A DNA stretch of 62,227 nt. Source: Branchiostoma floridae. Its lineage: Eukaryota; Chordata; Leptocardii; Amphioxiformes; Branchiostomatidae. The stretch is taken from NCBI RefSeq assembly GCF_000003815.2, contig NC_049982.1, forward strand, positions 32,791,767-32,853,993, read 5' to 3'. The notes beneath the pieces were generated by a model. The model did not search any database, was not told the origin of the DNA, and was given only the letters and a program-made list of their open reading frames with translations. Position numbers and translations under genes: made by a program. Position 1 is the first letter of the stretch. Each line of letters starts with the position of its first letter. Below, piece by piece: positions 1 to 11,149 of this stretch.

Positions 1-277
1 GATTGAAACTTGTTTTCATAAGAAAAGCTAAAAGAAATGTTCCACTTTCTTTCAGTTGAACTTTCACCAATCATACAATTAATTCTACAAATGTCTCCGA
101 GAGAGTCTTCATCTTGTATTCTCATTCCTTGATGTCAAAGAAAAAAACCCAGCGATTTCGACAAAAACTCGACAGCCTGTCATCCATGAATGAATTAACT
201 TGGCCTTACAAGGACATCCGGTCAACTAGGGTCACAGGAAACTATCGGCATATGAATATTCCCCCAAAACTTTTTAT

Positions 278-462
278 TTATCCTTTTATTTTCTTGTAGT
301 CGATACAGCGAGGACAGCTACAGTGGTAAGGCGAGTCACCGCAATAGTTTCGAGCTGAACAGCATGGGTGTTTACCGTCAGGATCACATTCAGCAGGGCT
401 ACCATCATCTGCAGGGTAACCCTGGCCACAACGCCAGTCGTGTCGCCACTTCCTCTTAGCAG
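278..462 (-). CDS. Gene A terminal exon: C-terminal cysteine-rich, hevein-like-spaced module
   Basis: The acceptor is TTCAATAG, and the stop TAA (278-280) overlaps AATAAA. The order is KWRHDWRCGQGYP, then AECDPDG, PCCS, YCGDSPYHCSC and CIDY. The spacing CG...C...CCS...CG...HC.C resembles hevein-type chitin-binding modules (CC-S-x-x-x-x-CG core), but homology to hevein is an inference. B has the same eight cysteines. This exon has no ATG, so a search for ATG-initiated ORFs misses it. Confidence 0.8.
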
Positions 463-3400
463 CTATTGAAGGAAAGGTTTATTCTGTCATGATCATAATT
501 TCCAAAATTAGAGTTCCGCGACGTCATACCTTTGCTATAATGATATATTGACCTTTTCGTCTGATGTATTGTTAAAAATTGTGATTAATCAAGCGACATC
601 CCAATTGGCAGGAATTCTGAGTAGAGAATGTTATTATTCAAATCTAATGTTTTTTAAAGTATAAAAGTCTTATCTTAACAACAAAAAAACTTATTGTAGC
701 ATGTCCTCATAAACCATGTGTAAGACACCCTGACATGTATCATTTAGCTATGATTATTTTCACTTGCAAACACCACAATATGGAATTATGGTATGATATT
801 ATCATTATGTTTAACTGAGATCATGTTTACTCAATTCCATTGTATGGCATTGTTTTCTTGTCGGATTTATAGCTAAAAACTGTAACTAGAATAAAATTTG
901 ATGAAATATGAGAAACATCGTTTCCGACGCACAACAGGCTTGTGAAGGTCAAACGTTACAATGTTTTTTGCGTAAATAACAAGCTATAAAGGGTACAATA
1001 AGTAAATGCACATGTCCAACCGTACATTTTTTTTCTCTTTCTTTACGGCAAAGGTGATATTTACATACGAAGTCCGACTTTATATAATTAACCGCTACAC
1101 ATTTCAAGTCAACACATAAGACTTTTCACACCTAACTTTCGTAGTGAAGCAACTGGTATTATTATACCGAGTGTCATGTTGTTCAAAATAAAAACGACAT
1201 ATCTCTTCTAAAATCTATAATAAAAGCATAGGGATGCTGATATCAGTAGCTAATAAAAGAGGTATGAAACACCATAGCAGCACAGCCATGATTAAGTCAC
1301 GGAGGATTATGGTCTACAGACTCTTTTTCCTCACCGTTTTCTATGGAAATCATGACAGATTCACTTTAATATGGAGCTTTTTGTTTTATATATACCTGTG
1401 TTTTATAGTTTATTCCACATTGCGCATAATTAAATACTGCCTGCATTCCTTGTTATAAAGATTGTATACAAGTATGAATTTCTCTTACCTGATGGAAATC
1501 CATAGAAGTTCAGTTCCCTAAGTGCAGGCTGAAGGCGCGAGTTGACCGGTATGACCAGTAACCTCCAGTACCGCGCAGTTTCCTGGAATCCGCCGAACTC
1601 CTGGCGCCTGTCTGTCCCTATCTGCACGTAAGTAACAGGCATTACATCCTCCCAGTTGTACGGACTCCCAACCTGTGACTTCTGCAACCTGAAGGCCTCA
1701 ATACCACGTTTGATGTCTCCGAAGTTGTTGATTGCGATGCCATTCAGGGTATGTGGTGCTGTGAGGTCTCCGAAGTTGTTGATTGCGATGCGATTCAGGG
1801 TATGTGGTGCTCTGAGGTCAATTACGATATATAGGTTGTTACGATTGGGTTGGGCCAACCAGTAGGTTTTAGTGTTCCCGTCCAACGCTTTGCTGGCAAT
1901 AAATCGCATCCCTTTGTCCCGAATACTGTTGGTGTACACACGCCATGAATCCCGTTTCAGCCACGCAGGTACAACTGAGAAAGAACAGTATCGTTAATCT
2001 AACATTATCAAAATATAAGACAGACGAACCCCACATTCTCAACATGATACTTTGAGTTGGAACTTTAAATGCAGTATTAATGCCATTCACACCAGTTTTT
2101 CGGACCATCTGGGATGGGGAGAGGGTGGTGGTGCTTTTAAAGGCCGCCCCTTCTGACTCCTGAAACTCTTAAACGACTTATGGCCGCCAAATTATTAGAT
2201 TGATGTAGACGTTGATAATGAATATTCTAAGAACTTTGATTAAATATGACGTAATATTGCGTCATTACGACGTCATAAATTGAGTTATTTGGATGGAACT
2301 GTGAAAAGGAGGATTCCCAGAAAACGTCATGGTAAGTTACAAAAATTTTAGATTACAGAAAAAGTCATGTTTGCTACTGTTGTTAATAGCAACACCAATA
2401 ACGTTAAATTTGTGGAGATACCAGTTAGGTCAGTCATCTTGTGTCCTCAAATTTGACTTTTCAGAAATACATTTTAGCACATACTCTCAAAACAAATTAT
2501 AAATAGACTAAGTGAGCGTCTTCTGATTGAAAAATAGCAACGGATTTTTAGGAATGATAATCTAGTTATCTAGTTGATCTGGAACATTGGTCCGCCATAT
2601 TAGATGTAATCGATTGTTACGTGGTAGTTATTGCTCGTATCCGGATAGAAATTGGTGTAAGCAAGATTATCATGTGCACAAGGTTACCAGGGTTGTAGGT
2701 GGTGCTCGCAGCAGTGTGGATATTGGTGTAGGTAGTGTCCACAGCAGTGTGGATATTGGTGTAGGTATTGTCAACAGCAAGCTGACTATGGATGGAGGTA
2801 GTGCCCACGGCAGGGTGTCCATGGGTGTAGGTAGTGTTCACAGCAAGCTGGCCAAGGGTGTAGGTAGTGTCCACAGCAGTGTGTCCATGGGTGTAGGTAG
2901 TGTCCACAGCAGGGTGACCATGAGTTGAGGTAATATCCAAATCAGGCTGAGCGTTGGAAGTATTGTCAACAGCTCCCCTTGTCTGTGCATAGGCGATATT
3001 CCAGTTTATATAGCTAGTACTCTTAACAGGATTTGTGACGAAAGTAAATGTCGACGGTCCTTTTACTGGTGTAAAATTACATGCTTTTAACAATGCCCCT
3101 GTGCCCTAAACATGTTTACACGTAACTAGCATATGCACGTGGGGTACATCCCGGAAGTTGCGGAACGGAATCAAGACCATTTTTCTTACCCTTTGAACGT
3201 CCCAAACACTGTTGTTGAAATAAATGAAGGCTCCCGAAATAATCGATGCCACCAAAAGGGCAGTTACTAGCACGGCAGCGCCAATCCTTTTACAAGAGCA
3301 CTCTGAAAATGAATACGATGTTAACGTCAATATTGTTTGTGTTAATGACCCATGTACCTACGCGTGCTGCATGTGTTACAGATATTCACGAGGTCTCATT

Positions 3401-5244
3401 GATGAGTTTCTTCTTCCCATAGACTTCTATGTTATAATTCGTGGTTTGAATGGCCGCGTTCATAATGAAGCTACGTGAAATTTCAGCAGATTTTTCATTC
3501 TATGTCAAGCACATTTACCCTATATTGTGGAAAAAATTGCCAACGTAAACTTAGCATAGGAACTTTTTTTATAGCAATTACAAACTACGAATTAGACAAT
3601 CCCCAAAAAAAGGCACTTTTTCGCTGCTAGTGTACAACCGCACCACTCAGAACCCACGACTGTGTACCTCCGACCTAGCGCGCGGCTGCAAAACTTTACC
3701 TGCTAATTTCTTCAGTTACAAACAAGCTTTCACCAATCTAACTTTTGAGATCAGTTCCGTTGGCTGAAAGGGAATTTCTCACCGCTAAAAACATGCGTCC
3801 GTGCAGCCGTTTATTTTTTGGCTCGGATATATTTTAGGGTACCCATGCTACTCGGAGTAATACATCAATGAGACCAGAAGAGAGTGATATATAAAAGTCA
3901 TGTGTGTATATCATCTATGTGTGAAAGACATTAGGACAACCAGCTATTGAAATAAGTCTAGGAAAACAACTCATTGAACTTCATTAAACTTAAGTCAAAA
4001 CGTCTACATGTTTTACAAAACAATCTGAAAGAAGAAGAATACCAAATAATAAAAATGACGATGAAATAGGTTCAGCTCACGATGTTCATCGACTTGTTTT
4101 TGTTCAGACTTTAAATATGACAGGAGTATCAATAAGAAATCAGATAAACAAAAACCTAATGTTACAAGAAAAAGTAGAATTATCGTAAATAAAGAACGGT
4201 TATTAAAAAAAAGGTAGTATAATTGCCATGTTTGCTATTTTTCTTATTTCCTTCACCAAATCTAACTATATACATATTAAAAAAAAACTTACGGCAATGT
4301 GCTTGTTGTGGTACGTTTGGCACATAGATCGGATTCCTGTTTAGGCCGTCTCGCTTGGAGCTCGGATCTGTGCTCGGGATATGTTTGTTTTGAGAAAAGT
4401 CAATGTATTCATTTCCAGTAACCACGTTGTCAGTACATGTATCTTGTTCAGTGGAGTTGCCTTCTGACCTGTATGTTGGGTTTGTGAATTCATATGCGAC
4501 AGCATATGGCATATAAGGATCCAGGTCGTCAGTGACATCGATTGTCTCTTTAATTTCATCTTTAATATCATTTTTGGGGATTACTTTTGTGTCATAATCA
4601 TCGTTATCTGTTGTTGTATTTGTATTTTCTTCGGCATATAGTCCGTTGCTGGAGTCGCAATGTATATTTGTTGCGTATCCAGAATCGGGTTTCTCCAATG
4701 CCTTTGTGAGACATGTCGGGTACCTGATAGTGTTTTGATCGTTTTCTTGATTGCTCAACGGATTTGGGTGTTCCTTCTGTGGGAAGGCTGGCTGGATGTT
4801 GAATTTCGAAGCCTCTACATTATTCTGACATATGTTTTGCTCTGTTATTGGTTTGTTATCGTCATCATCGATCCCGATTACATGTGCGGTATCATCTGCA
4901 GCTTCAGTTTTATCAGGCATATGGTTACCATTATTATGTTCATCGCACCCAATATGTGTAAAAGGCTGTCCGTCATAGTTCCCCTGGTCAGTCAGTTCCT
5001 TAGATGCATTTTGAAAATATCGAGTTTCAGGTACGGTCTTGCTATCTTCGACAGGAACCGATCTGTCAGCATCATTTTCAGATGGGCTGTATGGTGTTTG
5101 GTACATCGGGTTTGGCAGCACGGTCGAAAAGGCATATGGATCTAATTCGTTTGGTATTTTGGGATCTGAAGTTGCTTGCTTAAAACCAACTTCTAAGACA
5201 GCGTTTGTTGGTACATCGTCTGGGGTGATGATGTCTTCAGCCAT
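278..5244 (-). CDS. Gene A: type II membrane protein, NPxY tail - TM - 11-aa repeat stalk - discoidin-like - Cys module
   Basis: I joined five exons: 4293-5244, 3190-3302, 2688-2982, 1489-1974 and 278-462. Every junction is GT-AG, the phases are 1,0,1,1, and the total is 2031 nt (676 residues plus stop). Residues 1-317 form an acidic, Asn/Asp-rich tail with no signal peptide, carrying NPMY (45-48), NPTY (255-258) and NPIY (304-307). These fit the PTB-domain/endocytic NPxY motif class. CKR then precedes a hydrophobic helix (about 324-346), so the positive-inside rule puts the C terminus outside. The exterior has 11-residue repeats (356-453), a discoidin-like domain (454-615) and a cysteine-rich module (616-676). 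Paralogue B has the same exon phases and order, which is the strongest support. AATAAA overlaps the stop codon. Function is unknown; an adhesion or recognition receptor is an inference from the domains. Confidence 0.85.
463..1488. other. Gene A intron 4, nothing recognised
   Basis: AT-rich sequence between the discoidin and cysteine-module exons. I see no ORF with family features and no clear repeat. Confidence 0.6.
1489..1974 (-). CDS. Gene A coding exon 4: discoidin (F5/8 type C)-like domain with internal 51-bp duplication
   Basis: Phase 1 in and out, 162 residues. Hallmarks of the galactose-binding-like fold family are visible: ALDGNTKTYW, IVIDLRAPHTLNRIAINN, FGGFQETARYWR and the terminal ELNFYG. 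Unlike classical F5/8 C domains it lacks the flanking cysteine pair, as does B. A 17-residue segment (APHTLN-x-IAINNFGD) occurs twice in A and once in B. The exon is a symmetric phase-1 module, which suits domain shuffling. Confidence 0.86.
1715..1816 (-). repeat. 51-bp in-frame tandem duplication inside the gene A discoidin exon
   Basis: The segments 1715-1765 and 1766-1816 are near-identical (about three mismatches). Each encodes APHTLN(R/G)IAINNFGD. The duplication is exactly 17 codons and keeps the frame. Paralogue B has only one copy. Confidence 0.92.
2125..2605 (+). mobile_element. Degraded piggyBac-type MITE fragment in a gene A intron
   Basis: The stretch aligns by eye, in order, with the interior of the element at 28,103-29,030: GCTTTTAAAGGC-, GCCGCCAAATT-, ATGACGTAATATTGCG-, AGGATTCCCAGAAAA- and CCGCCATATTAGAT-like segments. 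The terminal repeats are gone. It lies between gene A exons 3 and 4. Confidence 0.6.
2688..2982 (-). CDS. Gene A coding exon 3: stalk of about eight 11-residue repeats
   Basis: Phase 0 in, phase 1 out. The exon encodes a run of 11-residue units of the form AVDTTYTHGHT, about eight copies, with variants LGQLAVNTTYT and IHTAVDTTYTN. Units include NTT/NTS N-glycosylation sequons and are rich in Thr and Ser, as expected of an extended O-glycosylated stalk. The DNA is a 33-bp coding minisatellite. B has about five units. Confidence 0.82.
3190..3302 (-). CDS. Gene A coding exon 2: transmembrane segment
   Basis: The acceptor is TTTTCAG and the donor GTAAGA. The exon encodes 38 residues with a 23-residue hydrophobic run (IGAAVLVTALL to GAFIYF), preceded by CSCKR and followed by NNSVWDVQR. 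B keeps RDVQK at the same place. The basic residues on the N-terminal side predict a type II orientation. Confidence 0.85.
3303..4292. other. Gene A intron 1, nothing recognised
   Basis: About 1 kb between the cytoplasmic-tail exon and the membrane exon. The donor is GTAAGT and the acceptor TTTTCAG. No repeat or coding signal was recognised. Confidence 0.6.
4293..5244 (-). CDS. Gene A coding exon 1: cytoplasmic tail with three NPxY motifs
   Basis: The ATG at 5244-5242 begins MAEDIITPDD, closely matching MAEEIITLDA in B, which fixes the start. The exon ends with a GTAAGT donor in phase 1. The blocks kept in B are LPNP-x-Y followed by SPSE-x-DADRS near residue 45, PYAVA-x-EF near 246, HIP-x-TDP near 288, and NP-x-YVPNVPQQA next to the membrane. 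The middle is poorly conserved and rich in Asp, Asn and Thr, so it is probably disordered. The block pattern suggests short docking motifs rather than a folded domain. Confidence 0.86.
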
Positions 5245-5262
5245 GCTTGTTTCTTACCCTGT
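5242..5262 (-). promoter_or_regulatory. Gene A start codon with an upstream 5'-UTR splice acceptor
   Basis: On the minus strand the ATG is preceded by GTCTTACAG|GGTAAGAAACAAGC. B has the parallel CATACAG|GGCAAGGAATGATT before its ATG (24,189-24,207). The shared pattern suggests that a non-coding first exon is spliced on just upstream of the start, with candidates at 13.0 kb for A and 26.9/29.7 kb for B. Confidence 0.5.
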
Positions 5263-5354
5263 AAGACATATCACAATTCCTAGTTCGGACGTGTATTCGC
5301 GCATCAATATGCATTATGGCCCCTAGACCTTTATTTTAAAGCACAAAAATGACA

Positions 5355-6012
5355 ACAGCACATGCGGTATAGGAACTGTTAAATAACATATACCGAAGAA
5401 CTTAGCCCAAAAAACTAGTAATCTAAAAAAACAGTCTTTGAAGGTTAGGCATTCATGTAATAAGATATGCCAAAGAGCAGTTGCTCAAGCACCGCAGCCA
5501 TCCATCCGTATGACACCTGAGGCCGCACAGTTCCAATTTAGAGCTATAAGCCTGTAGCCGCTGAAGTAGCTTGGCGGGCTAAATAACAGTTCCAAACTGG
5601 AACTCTGCGGCTCAATACGTCTTACTGGGAAATAACTCCAGTGCCATACACGACTGTAAGCTGAGGAAAGAGTCTACTATATTCATTTCATTTTACAATT
5701 TTATTTATCTTACTAACCATTCGTTAACCAAAGAATTCGTTTAAGCCTTCATGATTTATACAGTTAACCGAATTGACTAAACATCGAGAAAACTACTTTG
5801 GAATTCAAAGTGATAAGACGGCCATCTTGAGAATATAGCGTCACATTATTATGCTAATAAGATGATGTAATTGGTCTAAATCAAAGATGGCTGACAATAT
5901 CGTGATTAAAAGTATAACCAGCTCAGTTTCACTTGCATTTCATCATTACTAGACATTTACATACAACACAAAAAATCACTTGCGGTATAGGAACTGTTAA
6001 ATGACATATGCC
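5355..6012. repeat. Motif TATAGGAACTGTTAAATRAC shared upstream of both paralogues
   Basis: A block of about 40 bp around GGTATAGGAACTGTTAAA occurs at 5355-5392 and 5966-6012, upstream of gene A. A diverged form (TAATGGGAACTGTTAGATAG) occurs at 24,319-24,360, upstream of gene B. It may be residual homology from the gene duplication or a shared regulatory element. Confidence 0.5.
5810..5935 (-). mobile_element. Reverse-oriented fragment of the piggyBac-type MITE family
   Basis: It matches, in reverse complement, the part of element 11,504-12,697 around GATATTGTCGGCCATCTTGG and CAGCTTATTTTCAC-like sequence. Only about 125 bp are recognisable. Confidence 0.55.
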
Positions 6013-6254
6013 ATATTCTATATTATCCTAGGCATATTCTTAACGTGAGAGAAGAAGTAAATCTAAACCATACTGTAATTCATACAAAGTAGCCACAAAA
6101 TGAGTGAATTTATGCCGTATATTGCACAACCATTGGCAAACCTTAATGTACACCAATGTCTTAGAATGCCAACTTCAATTCCAAGGTCAAACGTCTATAT
6201 AACTTACTTGGGCATACTAACAAACCATTATTATATTTCAGCCATACCATAGGT

Positions 6255-7560
6255 ATGGTGAAATATATTGTTATACTACAGTATGGGATTGCAATATATT
6301 GTTTTTGCTCAGTCTCTTCTTCTCCTCCTTTCAAATCTTCAAATGGGATTAACTTTTTCATTTTGGGGCCAAATGAGCTGAAATTTGGCAGAGTGGTAGT
6401 ACTAGCAAATACCCCCAGACGTTTTTTTTTCTTCACTTTTTTGATAGATGCCTTAAAAATTATGATATTTAGGGTTTTTGGTCATTTTTAGACAAAATAT
6501 GTATATTTTGGGCCCCTGTGCCCTGGTATTACAACCTAATGACATTTGGTACAGTGGTGCACTAGACATATGAGCACAGGAACCCATAGACACTTTCGTC
6601 ATAGTTTACTTAAAAAATGAGTTATTTTGGAGTTTTCGGCCTTTTTTGACCAAAAATGTATATTTTTTGCTCCTACACCCTTGTATGGAAACCCAATGAC
6701 CTGACATTCGGCATGAAGGTGTGTCTAGCAAGTGCCTACACTACTTCATTTTCACTTTGGGCATACATTACTTTAAAATGTTAAATTTTGGGATTTTTTG
6801 CCATTTATAGACTAAAAAAGTTTTGGCCCCTATGCCTATGTATGAAAACCAAATGGTCCGAAATTTGGTATGAAGGTGCGTAGGGTATATGGCCACAGGG
6901 CTCTATTCACAACCATGGTGTACATCAATTACAAATTGTTAAATTTGGGATTTTTTGCCATTTATGACCAGTAATGTATATTTTTGCTTCCTGTGTGAAA
7001 AAGCCAGCTGATCTGGGCTTTGGTATTGGGATAGCTTCAGCACTGTAAATGGAAAATGTGCCACATAGACCAGTCCATTTTGCATAGATAGGGGTGTTCT
7101 GGAAGAATCCATTCTTGTAAGTGGGTATAGGTATGAAGATGGATTACAATATGCTGTATTTGCTCCCAAGCAAATGTCGGCCTTTCTAGTATTCGTAATG
7201 TTTCTTCTCTCTTTCTTCTTTCTTTCTCCTGTCAAATCTTCAAATTGCTTCATCTCCTTCATTCCTAGACCGAATGACCTGAAATTTAGCACAGGAGTAG
7301 AGTGGGCGAATACCCTTCGGGCATTTTATTTCATATCTGCTCCGAAAATTAAAATTATTGAGTTTTTTTGGCAAGTTTTGGACCAAAACTGCATATTTTG
7401 GACCCCTGTACCATTGTATTACAATTAAACGACCTGAAATTTGGTATAGATATGCAGTGGATATATGGTAAATAATCCGAGTAAAGGTTTTGGCATATAC
7501 CATTTTCAAATTATTGATTTCAGCACTTTTTTGAGGTGGAATTGGTTTTCTTTCGGCCTT
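6255..7560 (+). repeat. Degenerate ~155-165-bp tandem repeat with a second copy of its leader
   Basis: Units carry TTTTGGSCCCCTRTGCC, then AATGACCTGAAATTTGGTAT, then a GG..TATTTTTTGCC A/T-rich stretch. Unit starts are near 6500, 6658, 6822 and 6976. The pyrimidine-rich leader CTCCTTTCAAATCTTCAAAT at about 6320 recurs at about 7220 with another unit at 7390-7560. A third, shorter relative lies at 22,790-22,960 in a gene B intron. No protein signal. Confidence 0.7.
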
Positions 7561-9229
7561 TTCCCGTGAATTCACGTGACCCCAGAGCCCAACATGTGCC
7601 ACCTGCCAGCGGTCTGAGCTTTAGCGAGAGTTAATTGCTTTATTGAACCAGCCAATTAGCGACGAGGAAGGCAAATGCTAGTTGATATTCATAAGCGGGG
7701 CCTTGCAATCCCGTATATACACAAATAGATGCATGTTACGGCTTTTCAATGGCCATATGTCACCCTGTGCCCGGTTTAAAATTGTAGTTTGCAAGGATTT
7801 GGAGTTCAGACAGGGTCATTTGAGCGGTAGCGGACGGTATGCGTGTATTGAACGTTAGAATACAAGTCTTTGTCGATGAATTTACCAACATTCCGAATGG
7901 CACTATCAATCATTTCCGCAGATTTGACTTTGGAAGGGTTAGTTGAGACAATCGAGAAAATGTTACTTGGCGGAAAACGCGGGAAAATCGGACAGCTTGC
8001 GTTTAGTTTTGATACGTAAGTTTCACAGTGGCGAGAATGATTATTTTCTCTTCAACATTTCTCTTCAGAATTATTTGAACTGTAGATTTAAAAAATTGGC
8101 TTACATGTGCAATGTTTATATGAATAAAGATCAGTGGGTACTAAAATTATGTGTAACTTATTGCTCCTAAGCAATAGATCAGCATTTTCTCTACAGTGGC
8201 TACCTGTCTATAGTTGCTACATTTTTTCACCGGACTAGAAGGAAAAGTGATGTATTTTTCCCGAGCAAATGTAGGTACTTCTAGTGTAGCTGTTGTTCGT
8301 TTTTGACGTAAACTAGATGTACATTCAAATTGTAAGTAACTTTAAACTGCCAGAGTTTGAGCCCAATAAAACACTCTCAGTACCAGAGTATTACCACTGA
8401 CCTCTGAAAAGAAACCCTCGAACAATGTAGAAACTGCTATCATCCGGGTCTCGCACGCTACGAGCAGGAAATTTTAACGCTAAGACAAGATTACGTCCTA
8501 TGGCTGATTGTAAAACAAAGTAAAACAATTTAACAGTGGTATGCAGAAGCATATACTTAACAAAGAAGGAAAATACAATATATAGATAAAGCCAAATCAA
8601 GTTAACTTGTTGGTCCTGGGATTTTTCAGAAAAGAAATGAAGGGCGGTAAAATTCTTTTAAAATTCGAGACGTCTTCGTTAAAATATGCTCATACAAAAC
8701 AAGAAAAGGATTTAAGTTTTCAGCTTGAAAAAACAAACACTTCTATTACACAGTGCCTGCACCTGCTCGATAATAATTAAAACGCATGCCCTACTTGAAT
8801 AAAAAAGGTTCACTGCAATAATAAATCACAAGGAGATTAGAACGGTACTTAGACCTAGTTATCGTAGTGGAAATTGTTGAATGGCCTCATGTGATTTCAT
8901 GATGAAAATTTTCTGAATGGAAGATGCGGTGTTTTTTTTCACTTTCGGAAAAATAGGAGATACCGCGATTCTAAAAACCAATAGATTTAATTCCATCCGG
9001 CCATGTTGGGTTTCTGGGGTGGTCTGGGGTCATGGCACCAGAACGAGACTGCAGGTGGTGCCAGCTGGGCATTCTACTATATAGGCTGTATTGCAGACAT
9101 ACGTATGCCATCTTCGGCATTTCACAGGTTAAATACTGCATAATATATGCCTGTTATCTGTAGAAAATATTGTTTTGGACATTTGAGCTCGATTTGGGTG
9201 AAATTGTTTTATTCATTTTTCACATTTTT
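7561..9229. other. Intergenic, nothing recognised
   Basis: AT-rich spacer. The short ORFs present have no recognisable domains and no splice context. Confidence 0.5.
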
Positions 9230-9410
9230 TGACGGATGACCTGACTAAATATATTCATTTAAATGTTTTTTGATTCAAACATGCCACGTATTTACAAATT
9301 CTAAGGGATAATAAGCTAGTTTTTCTTGATCTGGCCATACGGTCCGCCATCTTGGATTTGGGGCTGATGACGTCGTAAAATTAGCATAATAATGCATAGT
9401 TCACAAACAA
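9230..9410 (+). mobile_element. Fragment of the piggyBac-type MITE family
   Basis: TTCATTTAAATG through TTACAAATTCTAAGGGA, CTTGATCTGGCCAT and GGGCTGATGACGTCGT matches the 28,570-28,700 part of the intact element in the same orientation. Confidence 0.6.
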
Positions 9411-10749
9411 CTACGCAACCATTTGCCATGACTCACTCCCATGGTGTAATATATTCATCCGAAGTACAAAATGCGAAACATTCCCATGAAGACCCCCTCT
9501 GACGGCTCGCGTTATGTATGGCCCAAATAGATTATGACTGTTTTTGAATAAGTAGATGTTTCTCTCTCGAGTGAAAGTAAAACCATACACCAGAGTCACC
9601 GCTCATATGAGATAATGGGCCTTAAAATTTACAGTGACAAAAATTATCCTTTCAGTTGTTCAGGCAACCCCCTAGCAAACCCTTTTAGCGTTAAAGCATC
9701 ATCTTCATCTTTTGGTCTGTAAAACGTTCAAAAAACATGCTACATGGAAATGTAAAACTTCTGCCCGTTCCTTTATTAGATTTATCAGGATTGCCATCGA
9801 AATTTCAGTAATTTTAAGCCATAAATTGTTGCATTTTAAAGGGTCTCTCCGCGGAACCCTTCTGGCCTGGCTGCAAATTGTAAACGCCAATTAGGCAACG
9901 GAGTTTACATAATGCTTTATTGTTCCTTCAAAGATCTAGATAGTTAACTTAAATCCTCTCTGGACTGGTGGATTTTGATAGGCAAGCAGAACTCCTAGGA
10001 AAAGCACTGTCACGAGACGGCAAGGCGGCTGGCTGGCTAGAGTTCATTGGAAGGGAACCTGTTGTCCTATATTTCAACGTTGTTAAAAGAATTTAATAGT
10101 TGAAGTGCAAAATTAAGTATTACAGTACACCAAGGTATGTTTAACTGTATTTATTACCGTTGGATATTGTATCTCTAGATGATTTAGTATATGTTTGAAG
10201 TGTTTCCAAAAAAATTTCCCCCTACACACAAAATAGACTCTCCCGAGCCGCCCTTCCGACCAAGACCATGTGGCAATTCACGTGCCTTTGGGGTGTTTTT
10301 TTGTTTGTTTCAGAAATTTCCTGAGTTGGTCCTATGCCATATAACAATGCCTTCATTGTGCACTTTGCTGTAAACTGTGGCAAATTATCATCTAGCGGGG
10401 ACTTTTCACCGTGGCCTGGTTAGATCAACCACAGACGGCGCGTCACGCTAGCTTGCTGCACTGTCGGCGGTCCTCATGGGACCCAAAACAGATCTTGGGA
10501 AGACTATGCATTTATGATATATTTAGGTGTTAAGGACATTTTTGAACAAGCAACCAATACATGATTTTCTTTCTTTCTTTCTTAACCGACGGTCTTCCTG
10601 ACAAGTACATTTCACATATTCTTACTATAGAATTTCGGCAAAAAATTTAAGCATAACCAACACAATTTCTCCCTTTAAAAGCGTTGGTGAAATAGAGGTA
10701 AGAAATCATGGCAAAGTAGTCTACCAGAATTATGCTAGCCGCGGAAATC
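9411..10749. other. Intergenic, nothing recognised
   Basis: I found no gene or repeat that I could support here. Confidence 0.5.
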
Positions 10750-10840
10750 GAACGACTGACCCGAGGCTTCCCGAAAATAAACAAGTGACCCGAGGCGTCC
10801 CGAAAAGGAACGAGTGACCCGAGGCGTCCCGAAGAGTCGC
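10750..10840. repeat. 29-bp short tandem repeat, three copies
   Basis: GTGACCCGAGGCGTCCCGAA recurs with a 29-bp period (starts near 10,757, 10,786 and 10,815). It is markedly richer in G+C than its AT-rich surroundings. Confidence 0.8.
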
Positions 10841-11149
10841 AAAATCCTCGACCGACCCAAACCCCCAAACATGTCCTCGCGAGGACAAGGTAGCGATGAA
10901 GATAAAGAAGTGACCAAAATCTCATTTTTTTCTTTTCCTTCGGTTATGAATTGAAGGCATCACGACCATTGAAAATTGATTCTTGATTATCTTTAGTACT
11001 ATTAAACGTTTTTATGAAGATTTTTTACAATACTGTGGAAACTATAAGGTAAGTCAGTCCGTTCAGTCCGTCTGGGGTCCAAACGGACCTTAGCAATAAA
11101 ATGCAGTATTTGAAACAGATGACAACATTATGGTGTAATTTAGCTAATA

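Noticed and set aside
2587-2928. Plus-strand Gly/Val/Ser repeat protein
   Set aside because: It is the antisense reading of the 33-bp coding minisatellite in gene A exon 3; splice sites support only the minus strand.
4660-5145. 161-codon plus-strand frame opposite the gene A tail exon
   Set aside because: It is antisense to a coding exon conserved in the paralogue; its apparent hydrophobic stretches come from the complement of an Asn/Asp-rich sequence.
10750-10840. Short direct repeats considered as a CRISPR array
   Set aside because: The 29-bp period includes no unique spacers, and the window is clearly animal DNA.
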